64,000 nucleotides of DNA from Trichoplusia ni (GCF_003590095.1 NC_039495.1:3147589-3211588); one strand, 5' to 3'. Shown: positions 11,676 to 25,167, numbered from the stretch's first letter. The notes: generated by a model not told the origin, from the letters alone. Translations and numbers: made by a program.

Positions 11676-12755
11676 AGTCAATCCAAGGACAATGTTGTTG
11701 ATTACATGATTACCTAAACTTTGATGGCTTGTAAACTTACTACCATTTTGTTACTTCATAATGTCACTGTTTGCTGTTCCTTTTAATAAAAAAATATTTC
11801 TGATCGTTGTGACCAGTTATTTTTTTAGTTATTTCCTCACTGTCCTTTTGGTAATTTTCCTACTGCGTTTGTCCTAGGTACTCTGTACCCATATATGGGA
11901 TTGCTTGTCTGATCTCAAAGGGTACTTACCCTAAGATTATAAGATACCCTATAGTTATCTGCAGCACTTGAACCTTTTACTCAGACTAATTTAATAGATC
12001 TACCTCACAACAGATAGTTAACTTCATACTCCTTATAACATAACGATTTGTAAAATTAATGAATAGCCATGAAATTACAAACTTCATTCGACGGGATACA
12101 TCAGACAACATTAAAAAGAAATGAAATTACTTAGCGTATTCAGGTGCACTAGCAAAGGCATTTACCAGCTGTTTTGCCAGCCTACTTGATAATATACCAT
12201 TCTTTTAAATGATAGGCACTTAACATAAATTTATTAGTCCATGAAAAGTCCATCAAGCAGGCATTTTAAATAGGACCACCATGGCAATTCTTATCGGCTT
12301 TCCTAATTTAACCTATTAAGCGAACAATTAAGTTACCGACTTATAAATAGATCTTACAATACAGCATTTAAAATTATACTTATTACTGGTCAGTTTGTTT
12401 GTTGGTTTAACTTTTGATATTTGGGTCTAGAAATGTTTATCGGTGGGGATGATTTAAAAAGTTGAGTTTTGAAATCACTTTTGGTTTTTGTCGATATTTT
12501 AAGTGGTTTTAGAATATTTAATTATATTATTTCAAGTACAAACAACGATTTTATAGACGTAAGCATATAAGTTATTATGTTCTCTTATAGCGTAGGCAAA
12601 CTCAAACAACATTGAAAACAAAAGACTATAGTCAATCGTTACACGTAAACCGTACCTAGCTGTTGCAAAAAAATCCAGATCACGCAAATAACCTCAAACC
12701 ACAAGCGTACCCGAAGCACATCACCAGTTCACAATAAAACTAACAATTAACACTG
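11676..12755. other. Non-genic A+T-rich sequence
   Basis: I see no gene or repeat. GACCACCATGGC at about 12279 is a near-ideal animal translation-start context, but its frame closes after 12 codons. Confidence 0.4.
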
Positions 12756-12860
12756 TCAACAGGAAGCGGTATTATAGACCAATTTCCTCTCGCCACGGTC
12801 CTTTGTACCTATGTGGTTACCATACAATGGTGATCCAAATTGAGGCAGTGACGGGTTCAT
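12756..12860 (-). CDS. Possible small exon on the minus strand, unrecognised
   Basis: On the minus strand an ATG at 12860 opens 34 codons to a TGA at 12756, beginning MNPSLPQFGSPLYGNHIGTK and ending LVYNTASC. The frame stays open upstream for about 13 more codons. Neighbouring minus-strand frames over 12890-13060 also read as P, N, Q and H-rich protein-like segments, as if one coding region had been broken by small indels or by splicing. Against this, the + strand is also open here (12844-13032, 62 codons), and the minus strand is C+A-rich, which removes stops in all frames. The choice of strand is therefore uncertain. Confidence 0.25.
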   Translation of the reverse strand: MNPSLPQFGSPLYGNHIGTKDRGERKLVYNTASC

Positions 12861-13075
12861 CCCTGTAATGTATCGATTTGAATATTTTGACGGTTGTGTT
12901 CAGATTGTATCTCTATTGGTTGTAAATTGGGAGCATAATGTGGTATTGGGTGAGGTTCCTGAAGGTTCTGGTTTTGGAAGACTGGTGGTCAGTGTATGGG
13001 GTTATGGTCAAATGTACGGAGGGGTAGGATGACGGTGTTAGGATGTTTCTGGACTTGGAACCTTATGCGATGATA
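12861..13075. other. G/T-skewed segment open on both strands
   Basis: The + strand is rich in G and T. A + frame runs from 12844 to a TGA at 13030-13032 and includes VPEGSGFGRLVVSVWGYGQ. Base skew explains the open frames as well as coding does. It contrasts with the flanking A+T-rich DNA and may be an exon, a decayed gene or an unclassified repeat. Confidence 0.25.
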
Positions 13076-14288
13076 CAGGCTATAGTTAAGCTTTGGCTAG
13101 GTTAAAAAGATTTACTGAAGTTATATCTATAAGTGTGTTTAAAAAAAATAACTATGTAAATAAAAATGACCCCTCGACGTCTATATCTATTTTTACTTTT
13201 TTTCTTAATAATAAAATTGGGAATCCTTTCTTAATCGATACAATTATTTTATCGATTTTTAATAAGCTTTTGCTGTTAAATCATAAGCTGAAAGGAATTA
13301 TCGTAGTCCTTCTACAAACATTAAAGTCACAAAGTTCGACTGTCAAGCGATATCTAAAGGACCAATTGCCCCATTTACGTACGTACCATACTAGTTAACT
13401 TTGTTTATCTGATGGTTTACATAATCACCACTAATTTCATCCACTTGAAGACCCAGTCCACGAGTCCATACAAACGAAGTGACAAAGAGTAAGGCATCAC
13501 GACAATTGCCATAAAAGTTGATGGACTAAGGGCTATCCCAATTATTGAAGGAAGAGGAAGCGATAAAATAAGGACATTAAGTCATAACAATCCATTTAAA
13601 GAAATAATTAAAGTTAAATTGTCGTTAATAATGTCTGGTTTAACAAATTTGAAGGTGAAGATGGTGGATAGGATGTAAGACTATAGGTTTAATGACACAC
13701 ATACACGTACAAACTTTCTTGCCTTCGATTTTCAGGGCCTCAAGTTTGGTTAGCTAAATAAAATATTTAATATTACGACTATTGAGACAAAACAAAGGAA
13801 ATTAACAAAATACAGGAACAAATATTTTGAAGAAGAATCAAAACATGCATCCAAAACTTAATAATTCTCACTTTCTTGAAACATTCATAATCACTTAAAA
13901 AACAATCAACAAGAATTAAACGTAGTAATGAAATGCAAACCCAGACATTAAAAGACACGTGACAAAATAAAACCGTTTAAATTCTTTGATCGAACAAACA
14001 CTGGAGCTGATGATTAACTTCCTTAGCGTGGGCAGTGCAGCATCGGATTATGTTAACAAGATTAGATTGATCTTAATGGCTGTGAGACGACTGAGGCGTC
14101 GATTGTTATAATTAATGACTCATGTTCTTATCAGGTCACGGGATGATGATATGGGCTTTTGTTTTCGCTGGAACTTGAATACGAAAACGGCAATACCAAG
14201 TATCGAATGGAAACTGCTTTGAAAGCTTTGCTGGATGGCTTTGGATCAAGCTTTGTGTGGTGTCTTTGTAGGCAATAGAAGCGATCAT
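13076..14288. other. Non-genic sequence with a conserved-element-like patch
   Basis: The 101-codon + frame at 13093-13398 is low-complexity and not called. At 13715-13762 a strong acceptor-like tract ending TTTTCAG is followed by a frame of only eight codons and then TAAATAAAATA. 14000-14140 has balanced composition and clustered homeodomain- and GATA-like words (GATTAACT, TTAATGG, TTATCAGG), like a developmental enhancer. Conservation was not tested. Confidence 0.3.
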
Positions 14289-14345
14289 GACTTAGCTGAG
14301 TCCGGTTTGACTGGAAGCCGACCCCAACATTATGTTATTGAGAAA
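14289..14345 (+). mobile_element. Short SINE tail fragment
   Basis: CTTAGCTGAGTCCGGTTTGA followed by GACTGGAAGCCGACCCCAAC matches the segment just before the tail of the HaSE1/HaSE3-type SINEs in this window. The copy is truncated at both ends and lacks the GATGATG tail. Confidence 0.6.
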
Positions 14346-16596
14346 AAGCAGTATTTGAAGGTCAAATGCAATGGTCAGCATAAAATTTGTCAATTTTTTA
14401 TAAGAGTCTGCTTCGAAGGTTTGGCAATTTGGAAGAACTACAGTCTTTCTTAAAGCAGGCTAAACCAGATTCACCCTGCAAGAATTAAAAGGGTTCTGGG
14501 TTGGTTGTTTGAGGGTTGTAGGGCTAATTGATCTAAGGTGAAATGAGGAGGTCTTTAGTTAAAAGATAGGTGATAAAAAAATGTTATTAATAAATTTTCT
14601 GAAGTGAATAAGTATTATAAATCATTAAGTTTTGATAATCAGGAAAATAAATCAACCTACAATTGTTGGGGTCAAAAGTTGTAATTCAATGTAATACTCC
14701 GCTGAAAACTGAATAGAACATCACATCGCACACATCCAAGACACATAACAAACTCACATCTATGTCTTAAAAGAAAAATCTCATATATTCTCAGTTAAAC
14801 AGTCTTCAATATAACAGCATTTCTATTCCCCACGACATTGACTCTGTAACATCCTAAATGCTAAAAACTCTACAATTCCATATAATTAAGGAAATTAACA
14901 CATTTTTTTAACAAATTAATCGGATTCCCCCGAAGGTCTTCCCCTCTCGTGTTAATTAGCTTCATCTGTCCATTCCACCACTAATTGTAGTATCCGAGCT
15001 ATTTCTATTTTAATACTTTGGTGTATTCTATATTTAGTTTCGATTTGTTTCCTATTTGGTGAACAGACAATTGTTAAGGTTGTGGTAAATAAAATTGTTT
15101 TCTAGTAAGCTTATAATATGATCGATATTACATTTTTATCAGACAGAAGCATCAATGAAATTATGAAGAATCTTTAAAACATTGGTCGCGAGGATTGCAT
15201 GTTATTTTTTATTTAAAAACTGAGTAAATAACTGGGGGCAATGCAAATCACTAGCAAAAAAATAAATAAGTATTGCTTTTTTTGTATGAAACGTCATTCA
15301 AATTGTTAGTGATGAAATTGAGAAAAAGGTATTTAACAAAAACAGAAAATATAGATGAAATTACGAATACTTTCCCATACCCAAACTATATCCCAAAAAT
15401 AATATCTTTGGGTAACTTTATCATTCAATTCTCCGACTTAAATAGATTGAAATACCACATTCAGCCTTACGACCGAACAAAGACTTAATCTCGCTCTACG
15501 ATTACAAAAGTCAGTTTTAATAGAAAGAAACAATTAATAACGAACAAAAATAAATATCTGAATCAACAAATAGGATGAAATGATCTGTCATCCACACATC
15601 TAAAAGATGTATGTTGATGGATTGTATTAATAAAGATATAAAAACATCGAGAGATGGTCGTGCGGAGACAAATTGTGACGGTTGAATATAAACACTCTGA
15701 TTATTTTGTATGAATTAATGTGTAGTATATGGAAAAGAAACAGATAATTTAAAGATAGAGATATACGCTACGCAAGTCACTAAACAAGTTAAGGATTTTC
15801 ATTTCATGTAAAAATTACTGTAACTGATTCTTTACTGAAATTGAAGGATTGAATTAATTGGTCTTTGATTTTGTTTGATGAATAAGCCTTCAAGATTTGC
15901 CAAAACAGATATAAATAAAAAATATATCTTTGCTAACATTATCCATATCAATCCTTTTTTTTTCTTTTAAGTTCATATTATTTTTAAGTTCAAATTATAG
16001 GCAATTGCTGCCTCTACCTCATAGTTTAGCAACTAAATTTATCTAAAAACTTGCTACATACTGTCAAAGAGAGTATTAAATATGAAAATTCTTAAAGGAT
16101 TAGAGGCGGTGACAGATTCGTTTTCACAATAAAGGTGGCTACTCACAATTGATTTATGGTTTCCAGGCGAATAAAGGTTGGTGTGCAATAGCTTTATTTC
16201 TTGCTTTATTTTCTCTTTGAATGGAGTTGTGGAGTCATTGGTTTGGATATACGTCTATATTGTAGCTTCGATGGGTTTAAATCCGTTTAGTGCGTGTGTT
16301 CCGGTGCTTAGTCCCACAGGAACTTCGTCAGAATGTGTAGGTGTTTCTGAAGAACTACTGGCTCTACTTTTCTCTACAAGATTTTTATCTTAACCCAGAA
16401 ATGAGACCGTTATTGCAAATATTAGTCTACCTATTTTTTCGTCTATTGTGCATTTAAAGGTTAAACGATAAAATGTATTTTATTGGTAAATCTATTAACA
16501 TTTAACTCAACTACTTAAAACATTTTCAATCTACATTTATACACTTAAAATAAGTAGTTAGTTATTTTAAATTATATTTCATAAAATTGTATTCAG
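14346..16596. other. Non-genic A+T-rich sequence
   Basis: I see no gene or recognisable repeat. The frames at 15273-15488 and 16178-16393 have no splice context. On the minus strand, 16262-16392 is also open and richer in S, T and E, but nothing supports it as an exon. Confidence 0.4.
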
Positions 16597-16638
16597 GCAC
16601 AAGAAGCTTGTCTGCCAAGAGCATTGCTAACTTAGCAC
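16597..16638 (+). CDS. Possible 42-base coding exon
   Basis: A segment of 42 bases lies between a good acceptor (TTGTATTCAG, AG at 16595-16596) and a donor-like GTAAGG at 16639. One frame is open and reads TRSLSAKSIANLA, continuing as RKELYVETIF if unspliced. The length is a multiple of three, so it could be a cassette exon. With so short a segment, chance is a serious alternative. Confidence 0.2.
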
Positions 16639-19034
16639 GTAAGGAGCTGTATGTAGAAACTATTTTTCTAAAAAGAGTTTCACCATTTTTTTTCTTCAGA
16701 ATATTTGACGTGACTCTCTTGCTGTTAGAAAAAAAGGACTCCAGTGAAACTCAAAAATCACATCATCAATGTACACAACAAAAAATAATAATTCCAAGAT
16801 CAGAAATCTTTAATTTTCCTTTAAAAGTATTCTACGAAAACATAAGTAAATGTAGGCAGCATTCGCATTACTTGCCCATATTGTTAACTGGTCCACAATG
16901 GACCCTGAATCAAAGCATATAGTTGAGAGCAAAAATATCGCCATCGCCTGGATACCACCGAGATGATGTATGGGGAGGCTGGGGTAGGGCTGGTCGGAGA
17001 GCAAATATATAAAGTTACTGGTGTGAATATTACTATATATGTTTTTATCAAAATCTATAACGGTATAGTCCAAGAAGAGTGGAGAAATTTTCGCCGATTG
17101 AAAAAAAAATGTAATGTTTAAAGAAAGTTGAGTGACAGCTTTTTTTGCTGCTCCTCTAGATGCCTACATTATGTAGCTCGCGTCATTAAATGGAACTATC
17201 GAATGCAAAAATCTTTTTTCAATTCGGATTAGTAATTTTTGAGATTTGTTTGTGTTGGCAGCTATAGCTTATAGCTGCCAACTGTATAAAGCCTACTAAG
17301 GTAATAGGTATTTTAATTAATCTACATGGCTAATTAATAAGGATAATTTTCGTCGTAAATGTTATTGATATTGGAGCAATCCTAGATATCGAATATTATC
17401 GATATAAAAGTGCATAAGCTATTAATTTACGATTGTGACAATCCTGCCAGGTGCGTAGGCGAGTACACGGCGAGAAGACACCACCGATGTGAATGGTCGC
17501 CTTTAGAAGCAGGGGTCGACAACATTTTATAGAAATGACACAGTTCGGATTTTTTTTAAAGTTAAATATATTAAAATTTGTAACTACAGCTGTTGATATG
17601 GAATAAGTATTATTTCTTTTAAACTTTTGTTATTAGCTCTAAAAACTGGTCATAAAATTTAAGTTGATGCATTTCGCTGATTTGAAAATACACACTTCGT
17701 CTTCTGCTACCTTCACATTAAATAGCTACCGTAATCAGTAATATTGTAACTGTACAAAAAAAATGCACTAACACAGAGCCTTATTAACTTAATGTTGTCA
17801 ACCCCTGACTCCTTGCAAGAAAGTCATAAAGAAATCATAAATTACATTACAATACGAACAGGGACGATATGCACTAATTTCAATGGTGTGGGATTCAATT
17901 TTATATGAATTAAAAGTGGCCACAGCTCAACTGCTTTGTAAGCATTGTTTGGTGTTGAGAAAATAATAGCTTTTTTGTATTAAATGAGATTACTAATTGA
18001 ATTCGATGAGTTTGAGGTGATACAGAAGTGAGATTGCGAGATGAGAAAATAGCTACTCAATAAGGCATTTGACTAAATCTAATAATAAACTTAAATCTGT
18101 TAATTCTGGCAGACAGTTTAATTTTATCACATACTTAAAGGTTTTTTCAAACAGGTTTTTTTGACAAATACAATATTTTGTTAAACTAACTGTATGTTTG
18201 TTTGGTTAATTTGGTAGGGACAGCCTTTAATAGAGGATACTTTCTTCATCGCAACCTTAAATACCTTTTGTCATTGCACACAACTGTACTAGTAAATAAA
18301 CTGTAGTTATTTGAAGTTATTATCTCATAAATAATCAGCTTCTTTCTTTCACGCCTAGTCAAAATGTAATCTTGGATCAAAGTTTAAACAACCCATAGGA
18401 CTCTGATGAGGCTTGAAAACACATAAAAAATCTGATGCCAGTAAACAACTCATCAAAATATTTTAATTTAATTCGAGAAACCATAGTACCTCATCTGAAT
18501 GACACAAAACACCTACTTTGTATTGAAATGAGTTTTTGTTTGCCCATGAGATTTGACAAGCATTGTATCAAGCGTCTTAACACTTGATTTATTATATGAA
18601 TTTATATTATTATGAACTATTAATTAAGGAACTGTGAATGTCGTAAATATGTCTTCGAGTTTTCAATCTTCTATTGTTTGATTTGAATCAATGGGCTGAA
18701 GGATGTATGGTCGGTAAGTAGTCTGTGTCATCTGTTTTGTGATTTTATAACATTCCTTGGATATTAAGAGGTATTAGATGTGTTAAGAGGTAAAATTATC
18801 AACATTTTCATAACTATATTTGAGTCGGATTATTCCAGATACAGCTTCGTGAAAGTATTTTTACAAAAAGTCAATGAAAATTAAAAAAAATACTGTTCTA
18901 CTCAACTCTGTTTCCAAGACAACATGGTCGAAACACGAACACAGATTAGAAAACAAAATTAATTCAACCCGATTTATTATTTAGAACATGTTTAGAACAA
19001 GCATACTGAGGGCATATGTATAAAATATTTGTTA
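16639..19034. other. Non-genic sequence with decayed repeat fragments
   Basis: 17150-17250 resembles the inner part of the Helitron-like elements (TTCAATTCGGATTAGTAATT) but is very decayed. A strong hairpin follows at 17254-17282. A donor-like GTAAGT at 18716 follows an open stretch encoding FDLNQWAEGCMV, too short to call. Confidence 0.35.
17254..17282. repeat. Perfect 13-base inverted repeat hairpin
   Basis: GTTGGCAGCTATA (17254-17266), loop GCT, TATAGCTGCCAAC (17270-17282). The arms match perfectly. It lies beside a decayed Helitron-like fragment, so it may be a remnant of a foldback or element terminus. Confidence 0.7.
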
Positions 19035-19287
19035 CTAGCTGTTGCTCGCGACTTCGTCCCCGTGGGTAGAAGATATAAGTTATGATTTAGGTATACCTGC
19101 CGGTTTTTTTCACATTTTCCATTGTATCTTAGCTCCTGTTAGCCACAGCGTGATGGTTTATAGCCTATAGCTTTCCTCGATGAATGGTCTATTCAACACA
19201 AAAATATTTTTTCAGTTTGGACCAGTAGTTCCTGAGATTAGCGCGTTCAAACAAACATACTCTTCAGCTTTATATATTAAGTATAGA
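19035..19287 (-). mobile_element. Short Helitron-like element, minus strand
   Basis: On the minus strand it begins with TCTATACTTAATATATAAAG (19287 leftward) and ends at CTAG (19035-19038) followed by host T. Helitrons typically have a 5' TC, a 3' CTRR and insertion next to T. Internal blocks, including AACGCGCTAATCTCAGGAAC, match the copy at 45302-45573. The base before the 5' end is not the expected A, so that end may be eroded. It has no coding capacity and would depend on an autonomous Helitron. Confidence 0.7.
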
Positions 19288-22200
19288 GTATAGACATAGA
19301 TTTTGCAGTTTTGGAAGAAAGGCGAAAATTAGGGAATTTTTATTTTATGGTGTGATTTTTTTTTCAAAATTGCCAAGCGTGTTATCTTTTACGTTACCTC
19401 CTTACCAAATAACACGAAATTCTCTATTTCTAAAATGTATTTTAAGATATTTACTTAACTTTAATACTCTGTTAACAAATGCCTCTACAGACTGTTCTTG
19501 GTGTTGTAACTAGATTTCATAACTTAAACTTAAAACAGTTACGACTCTATTCAGAATCGTAAAGTTTTTTTATTTCAGGTAGGCCTTTTCAGGCACTTTC
19601 GAAACGTTACATTAGGGATTTTAGTTTTTATTGTTCTATTGCTATTTCTTTGCCTTTCGTTTTGTTATATGGCTTCCTATTCTTCACAAGCTATTTATTG
19701 TAAGTTTTTCAGAAAATGCTACATAATGATTAGATCGAATAGAAAAATTAAATATGCACCAAATGTGTGGTTGTTTTTTACGACTTAAAACGTGTAGACT
19801 TTCTCACCATCGGTTTTATAGAAGCGGGATAGCACAATGATTTTCGCAAAGCGGCATCACAGTTTTAGTGACGCTTGGTTAATTTTTAGATTCATTGAAG
19901 AAGAGTTTTCTGCATAACATTAATGTTACTTATATAATTTTCATCATCTTCAAACCACACCTTATAATTGGACTTAAGTCTTTTTTTATGTAATCACTCA
20001 CTTTATCTCCCAAACATAGATTTTACAACCCACTCCTTCCGATAGCCTTTTCTTTTTGTTCTGTTTCCAATTTATATCGGTAAAAACCATGTAAAGCTTC
20101 TTTCCCGGAGTGCATATTATTGTAATCTATTCCTCAATTAAAAAACTAAGTACCATATCTAAAAACAAAACATGGGGTGTCGCCACTAATGTCATTGACA
20201 CGATATTGCGTGAACGGATGTCAAACGTATTTAATAATTAAGACTGTTTTACTACCAGCACTAATTACCGCAACAACCTACAAACATTCAATGGAATTCC
20301 AACTTTATGTGCTAAGGTTATGATTGGTTTTTGATTGAGAGGCGATGGGCAGTTGTTTCGTTATGGTTTGCATTGTATATTGATGACTAAAGTCATTGAT
20401 ATGAATATGGGATCATTCAGTCAATTATGTGCGGCGCGATCATCGCACGGATAGTATTAATACTAATTGCTTGTTTTTTAGTCAGTCCGCTTGATCAAAC
20501 AATGTCGTAATGTTTAATTTTCATTTGACATTAATTGATGAGAATTGTCTATTCGATATGTGGTATTTAGATCTGCAATATGGCTGGTTATTATGGACTG
20601 TAGTTGGGACTATGTGAAGAGCGAATATGGTAACAGTTAACACACTTTGGGGTTAATTAAATATTGATATTATTATTTTTGAGATTTAAACCACTGAATG
20701 TAGGGTAAATACTTGCTTTTTTCTTCTGTTGGCCAAGGCTTCCAGTTTATCCTTGTATCTTTATCGAAGTCTTCGGTATGTGTGTTTTGTTTAATGTAAT
20801 AATTGATGATTAATTAATTATAGAGTTGCATTATTAGACTGATGAAACAGTCAAAGCCACCGCTCAAGTTTACTGCATAGATCTTATTAAAATGGATTGC
20901 TTAATGTACCTATTAAAGGTTAAAAAGAGAAGTAATACAAAAGGAGGCTCTAGGAAAAAGCAAAGGTTCAAATAATTTAAATGTACCACAATTATCATCA
21001 GCTCAAACAGATGTGGAAAAACTCTAGTTTTGGCAAAACGTTTTTATTTGTTTCTACTGTTCCTATGATTACTATACTTTTAAAAGGAACAGTTACTTGC
21101 CCTAAACCATTATATAATTAAACCTTTGTATTGTTATTTGCATCGTTAAAGGTTCAAAACACACGGTAACTCAGAGTTTATCTTTGACAGCTATTAATAA
21201 CTTCATAAATAATTTGACGCACCTGCTGATAAGTTAATCCCGATCGAACTGTTGCCATCTCTCTCCGACACTACCAGCAATCAATATGTTTGTCTTGCTT
21301 TAACGGATGAACGGAGCTGTCAAAACGTCAAATAAAATTAAGTTGAAGACGGACATAGATTATGAAATCAGAAGCGTCATTGATGTTTCTTTGTAATGTT
21401 TATTTTGAATGTTTTTACAAGTAGTTTTTTTTCTGAATGATTTTTTTATTATGTTAATAAAAAACTCTTCTTCATCGGAGCCAACTCAAAATTCAAATAA
21501 ATGCAAAAGAAATCCCAAACACAATTATTCTACTCACACACCTTCATAAATGTTTTTTTTAATTCTTTTATCAAACTTTTATCTCAAATCTAGACACTCG
21601 GTAGTGCATCAAGCCAAGTCTAGTAACAGAACCTCCTAAAATTACACGAAATGTTTCGATAATTTTAACAACTATTTTTTTTAATAATTGCGTTCCAAAA
21701 AGTCCAACCTGCAACAGCACAAAAAATTACTCTCTTTTTTAACTTACTCTTTGACGATACCGATCGAAAAATCATCTTATAATTAATTAAGACGCCAAGA
21801 AATTTGATGACAAACTTGATATCCGGGGGAATCGTTTAACGGTCAATTAATTTTACTTTACCGTTCCGCGATCGGTAATTTTGTTTCGGAATAGATTTTA
21901 TTTTGGAAATGTCAGTTGCAATTTGGTTTACCGAAAATTACCGACGGTAATTTAATTAATGTTGTGATTTAAATCAAACATAATTTTATTTTGATGATAT
22001 AAAATAATTTTCCTTATAACTACTTATCTAATATTTTTATCAGTAACTATTTTAAAAAAATCTGTCAAATGCAAAAAACTCGCGTTGTTGAGTTTAACTC
22101 GTTCTCACTCGTTCACTCGCGAAACCTACACAACAGATAAACAAATCGGTTTGAGTGACAAATACACTTTTTTTGCTGTAGGTACGTCAAGTGAAACTAT

Positions 22201-24859
22201 TTGCGGATTTTGAATAATTTATGATAAAAGAAAGAAGAAATGTCAGAGTTATCACAAGCTAATTCGTCTCTCCAAACACATCTTATCTTTACACTAACTT
22301 TCTCTCTTTATTTTCCAAATAACTCTACAATCACAATAAAGTATTTAACTTTTTCGTTTTCAAATATCAAATGGCGAATAATAAAAACTTTTATTTAAAC
22401 CCGTTGCGACAAATCGCCGGTCGTTGCGATTAGTCGTCTCATTTTTACGACATATCTGTCAGAGTTCGTTCGATGCCAATCTAACTTTGTCGAGACGAAG
22501 TAACACATTTATAGCATTTACATGTGTTGCAGTCATTGTGGGAATTAAGGCTAAGGATAAAATAACTAGTGTCTATTGGCGTGTGTAACTGATTTAGAAG
22601 GTATGTGGTAATAAACACAACAATAATATACAGCACTATAGCAGACGTTTACATGAAATGATAGAAGTATATTCGAAATCGAAATAAGGCTTGAATAAAA
22701 TAGGACTGAATATTTTGAAAGTATTTTTTAAATTGCATAGGTACATGCAAAAAAGAGCTCAGCGTTATAGGTTTACATATTACCTTAAACAATGATTTCA
22801 ATAACTTAAGTTTCTTCAACAATTGAATTTTGTTACTTTGAAATGTCCTTGTCGTGAAAAGAGACCCTTGCTCATCTGTAAAACATTCAAAAGCTACTAT
22901 CATGCACAAATGGCTTAAAGACAAAAATACCTAAAGTTTAAAAGCCAGACGTTTACAAAAAATCCTGAATTCGTCACTTACCTGCAACACAGTACAGATA
23001 CAACTTATTTTAAGTTTTTAATGAAATATCCTTTGGCGGGGTTGATCTCGGGCAAAAGAATAATTTAGTGACTTTTGCAAAATTTCTCGTGAACTTTGTA
23101 AACCAATGCAGTTGATGTGAAATTATGATATTCTTGATGTCAACTGATTAAGCGGCTTTAATGGATTTTACTTGTTTAAGTAAATGAAGATTGTCAATTA
23201 TTTTTTTGGGTGGTCGCCGTTTAGTTTAAAAGGTTTAGAATGGTCGGTTAAGAACAAAGGGTTATTGTATTGGCGGTCACAACTCAGGTTTTTTAAATAA
23301 GTAGATTATTTTCAAACACCAAGATAATAATAACTATCAATTCGCAATGACGCGTCAGCTCGAGATTAAGGACTCCGGTTGGGTCAGAAATTAGTCGGAC
23401 AATCTCGATATCTTTGCATAGTTTGCATCATTGAATAATAATAATGATATATCTTATTTGTAAAAAGTCATTCCGATCCATTTTATTGCATTAAGTGGCA
23501 AAATATAATGAAGTTAGAATTGAGGCCAGCCGAAGTGTTTAAATTATAGGGAATGCCGTTTAAAAATTAAAATAAAAAACACAAAAAAAATAGGTATAAG
23601 TATCTACAATGAATAAACAACAAAATCCAATCTACATTAATAGAATCAAAGCAAAACATGTACTTGTACATTCTATCAAAAATAATACGCAATAAAATCC
23701 TAAGTCTAGTAGAAATAAGTAAACAGAAAACAAGACAATACACAATCTACGTCGATGTATTGCCAAATAAATTGTAGTAGAACATAGATCAGAATACTTG
23801 AAGACTAGACTAGGGTTTCAGAAAAAAAAGGAGTAGAGAGAAAGTAGGTATTTATAATTAAAACAAAGTTTAAAAAGTACTCTCACAAAGTGATTATAGG
23901 TAGTATCATAAACAGATTTAAATAAATGTAATTTCTTTTTTAGATAATAGTGTTCGCAAATTTAAAAAACGTGTAATAAAAGACTTTATTATTATTTTGA
24001 GACTACATTTTTTTAGTAAGTATCGTTAGTGGACTCGTAAACAGACGTCGAAACTTCAAACCATCATAGGTTAGCATGAATGTTTGTAATTTAATACTTT
24101 GTTCGTACCCTATAACTTGCTATATATTTTTGTTTTAATAAAACAGTTTTGCTATTAATTTATCAAGTGTTATAAAAATAATCAGATAATGACATCACAA
24201 AAATACACAATGAAATACCCCATAAATAAGAGCACAAATCATTACTCTTATACAAAAATTTACAAACACACTGACATACAAACAGAAAAAAACGTATCCA
24301 ATTATTAGGTATTTCCCTGTTTTCCTTGTCAGTTATTTATAACTTGTTTTTATTCTATCTTCAGTACACAATCAAAAGTTTGTTATCTCATCAAACTTTT
24401 TAAATGTCCCACCCCTACGTCATTCGAACCCCGGCAATAATTCCGTTTTGTATTATCGCTATTTTATTTCGCGATACATTTTTATTTTATAGACGATTGT
24501 TAAAAAGTTTTCTACGTGTTTCTGGTTTTGCATTTTTAATTAAAGATGTAATCCTTATTTGTGGTTTTATGGAAATAAGATGGAAATATCTGGTCTATTT
24601 ATAGATCAAATTTAGTACCCACATTTGAGCAAAGAAAGGCTTTTAATTGTAATAACTAAGAAAATTAAAAAAACTGTTTAATTTTTCATATATTCAAACC
24701 TATAATAGTCTTTAAAATCTAGTAGGCTCTTAGGAAATAGATAACTCAACTAAACCCCCAAATGAAAATCAAGCACAAAAATCCTACAAAAAATATAACT
24801 ACAAAAATACCAACATACCAACACAAATAATTAAGTTATAAACACAATTAAAAATGAAC
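19288..24859. other. Long non-genic stretch with enhancer-like patches
   Basis: No transposon or gene was identified. Patches of balanced composition and dense TF-site-like words stand out: 20410-20540 (TTAATACTAATTGC, GCGGCGCGATCATCGC), 21760-21960 (repeated TAATTAA and ACCG words) and 22380-22500. A minus-strand donor consensus CAG/GTAAGT lies at 22973-22982, but the sequence before it has no convincing frame. The rest is A+T-rich. Confidence 0.3.
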
Positions 24860-25167
24860 ATTACAATATGAAACCCGGCCACAAAGAGTCCATAAGAAAA
24901 TTGTCGCGTTCGCCTTTTAAACTTATGTTTCTCCATAACTTTACATTTTAAAACAGTTTTAAAAATAAATTGCAATATACAAATTACCAAATACAACATC
25001 AATATCGCATTCGGGCAATAATCGTCAGTTTGTTGCATAAATGACCTTCGTTGTGTGGTCCAAGTTGAAAACTTTCGCCGTTTTAAAGGATGACACAAAC
25101 GATGTGGGCGTTTTGAGGCCTTAGTTCGTATGTATTGCCAATTTAAAGTAAGTAGAAAAATATACAT
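24860..25167 (-). other. Open minus-strand segment, unrecognised
   Basis: A minus-strand frame of 122 codons runs 25167-24799. The part from about 25130 to 25010 includes KRPHRLCHPLKRRKFSTW and is more balanced in composition; the remainder is hydrophobic and T-rich on the coding strand. There is no clear splice or start context. It could be conserved non-coding DNA, a decayed exon or chance. Confidence 0.2.

Noticed and set aside
12279..12320. Near-ideal start context GACCACCATGGC
   Set aside because: The frame stops after 12 codons and has no promoter or exon context.
22973..22985. Perfect splice donor consensus on the minus strand
   Set aside because: The sequence that would be its exon has stops in most frames; isolated donors are common.
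24799..25167. 122-codon minus-strand membrane-like frame
   Set aside because: Hydrophobicity follows from T-rich codons; there is no start or splice support. Kept only as a described segment.
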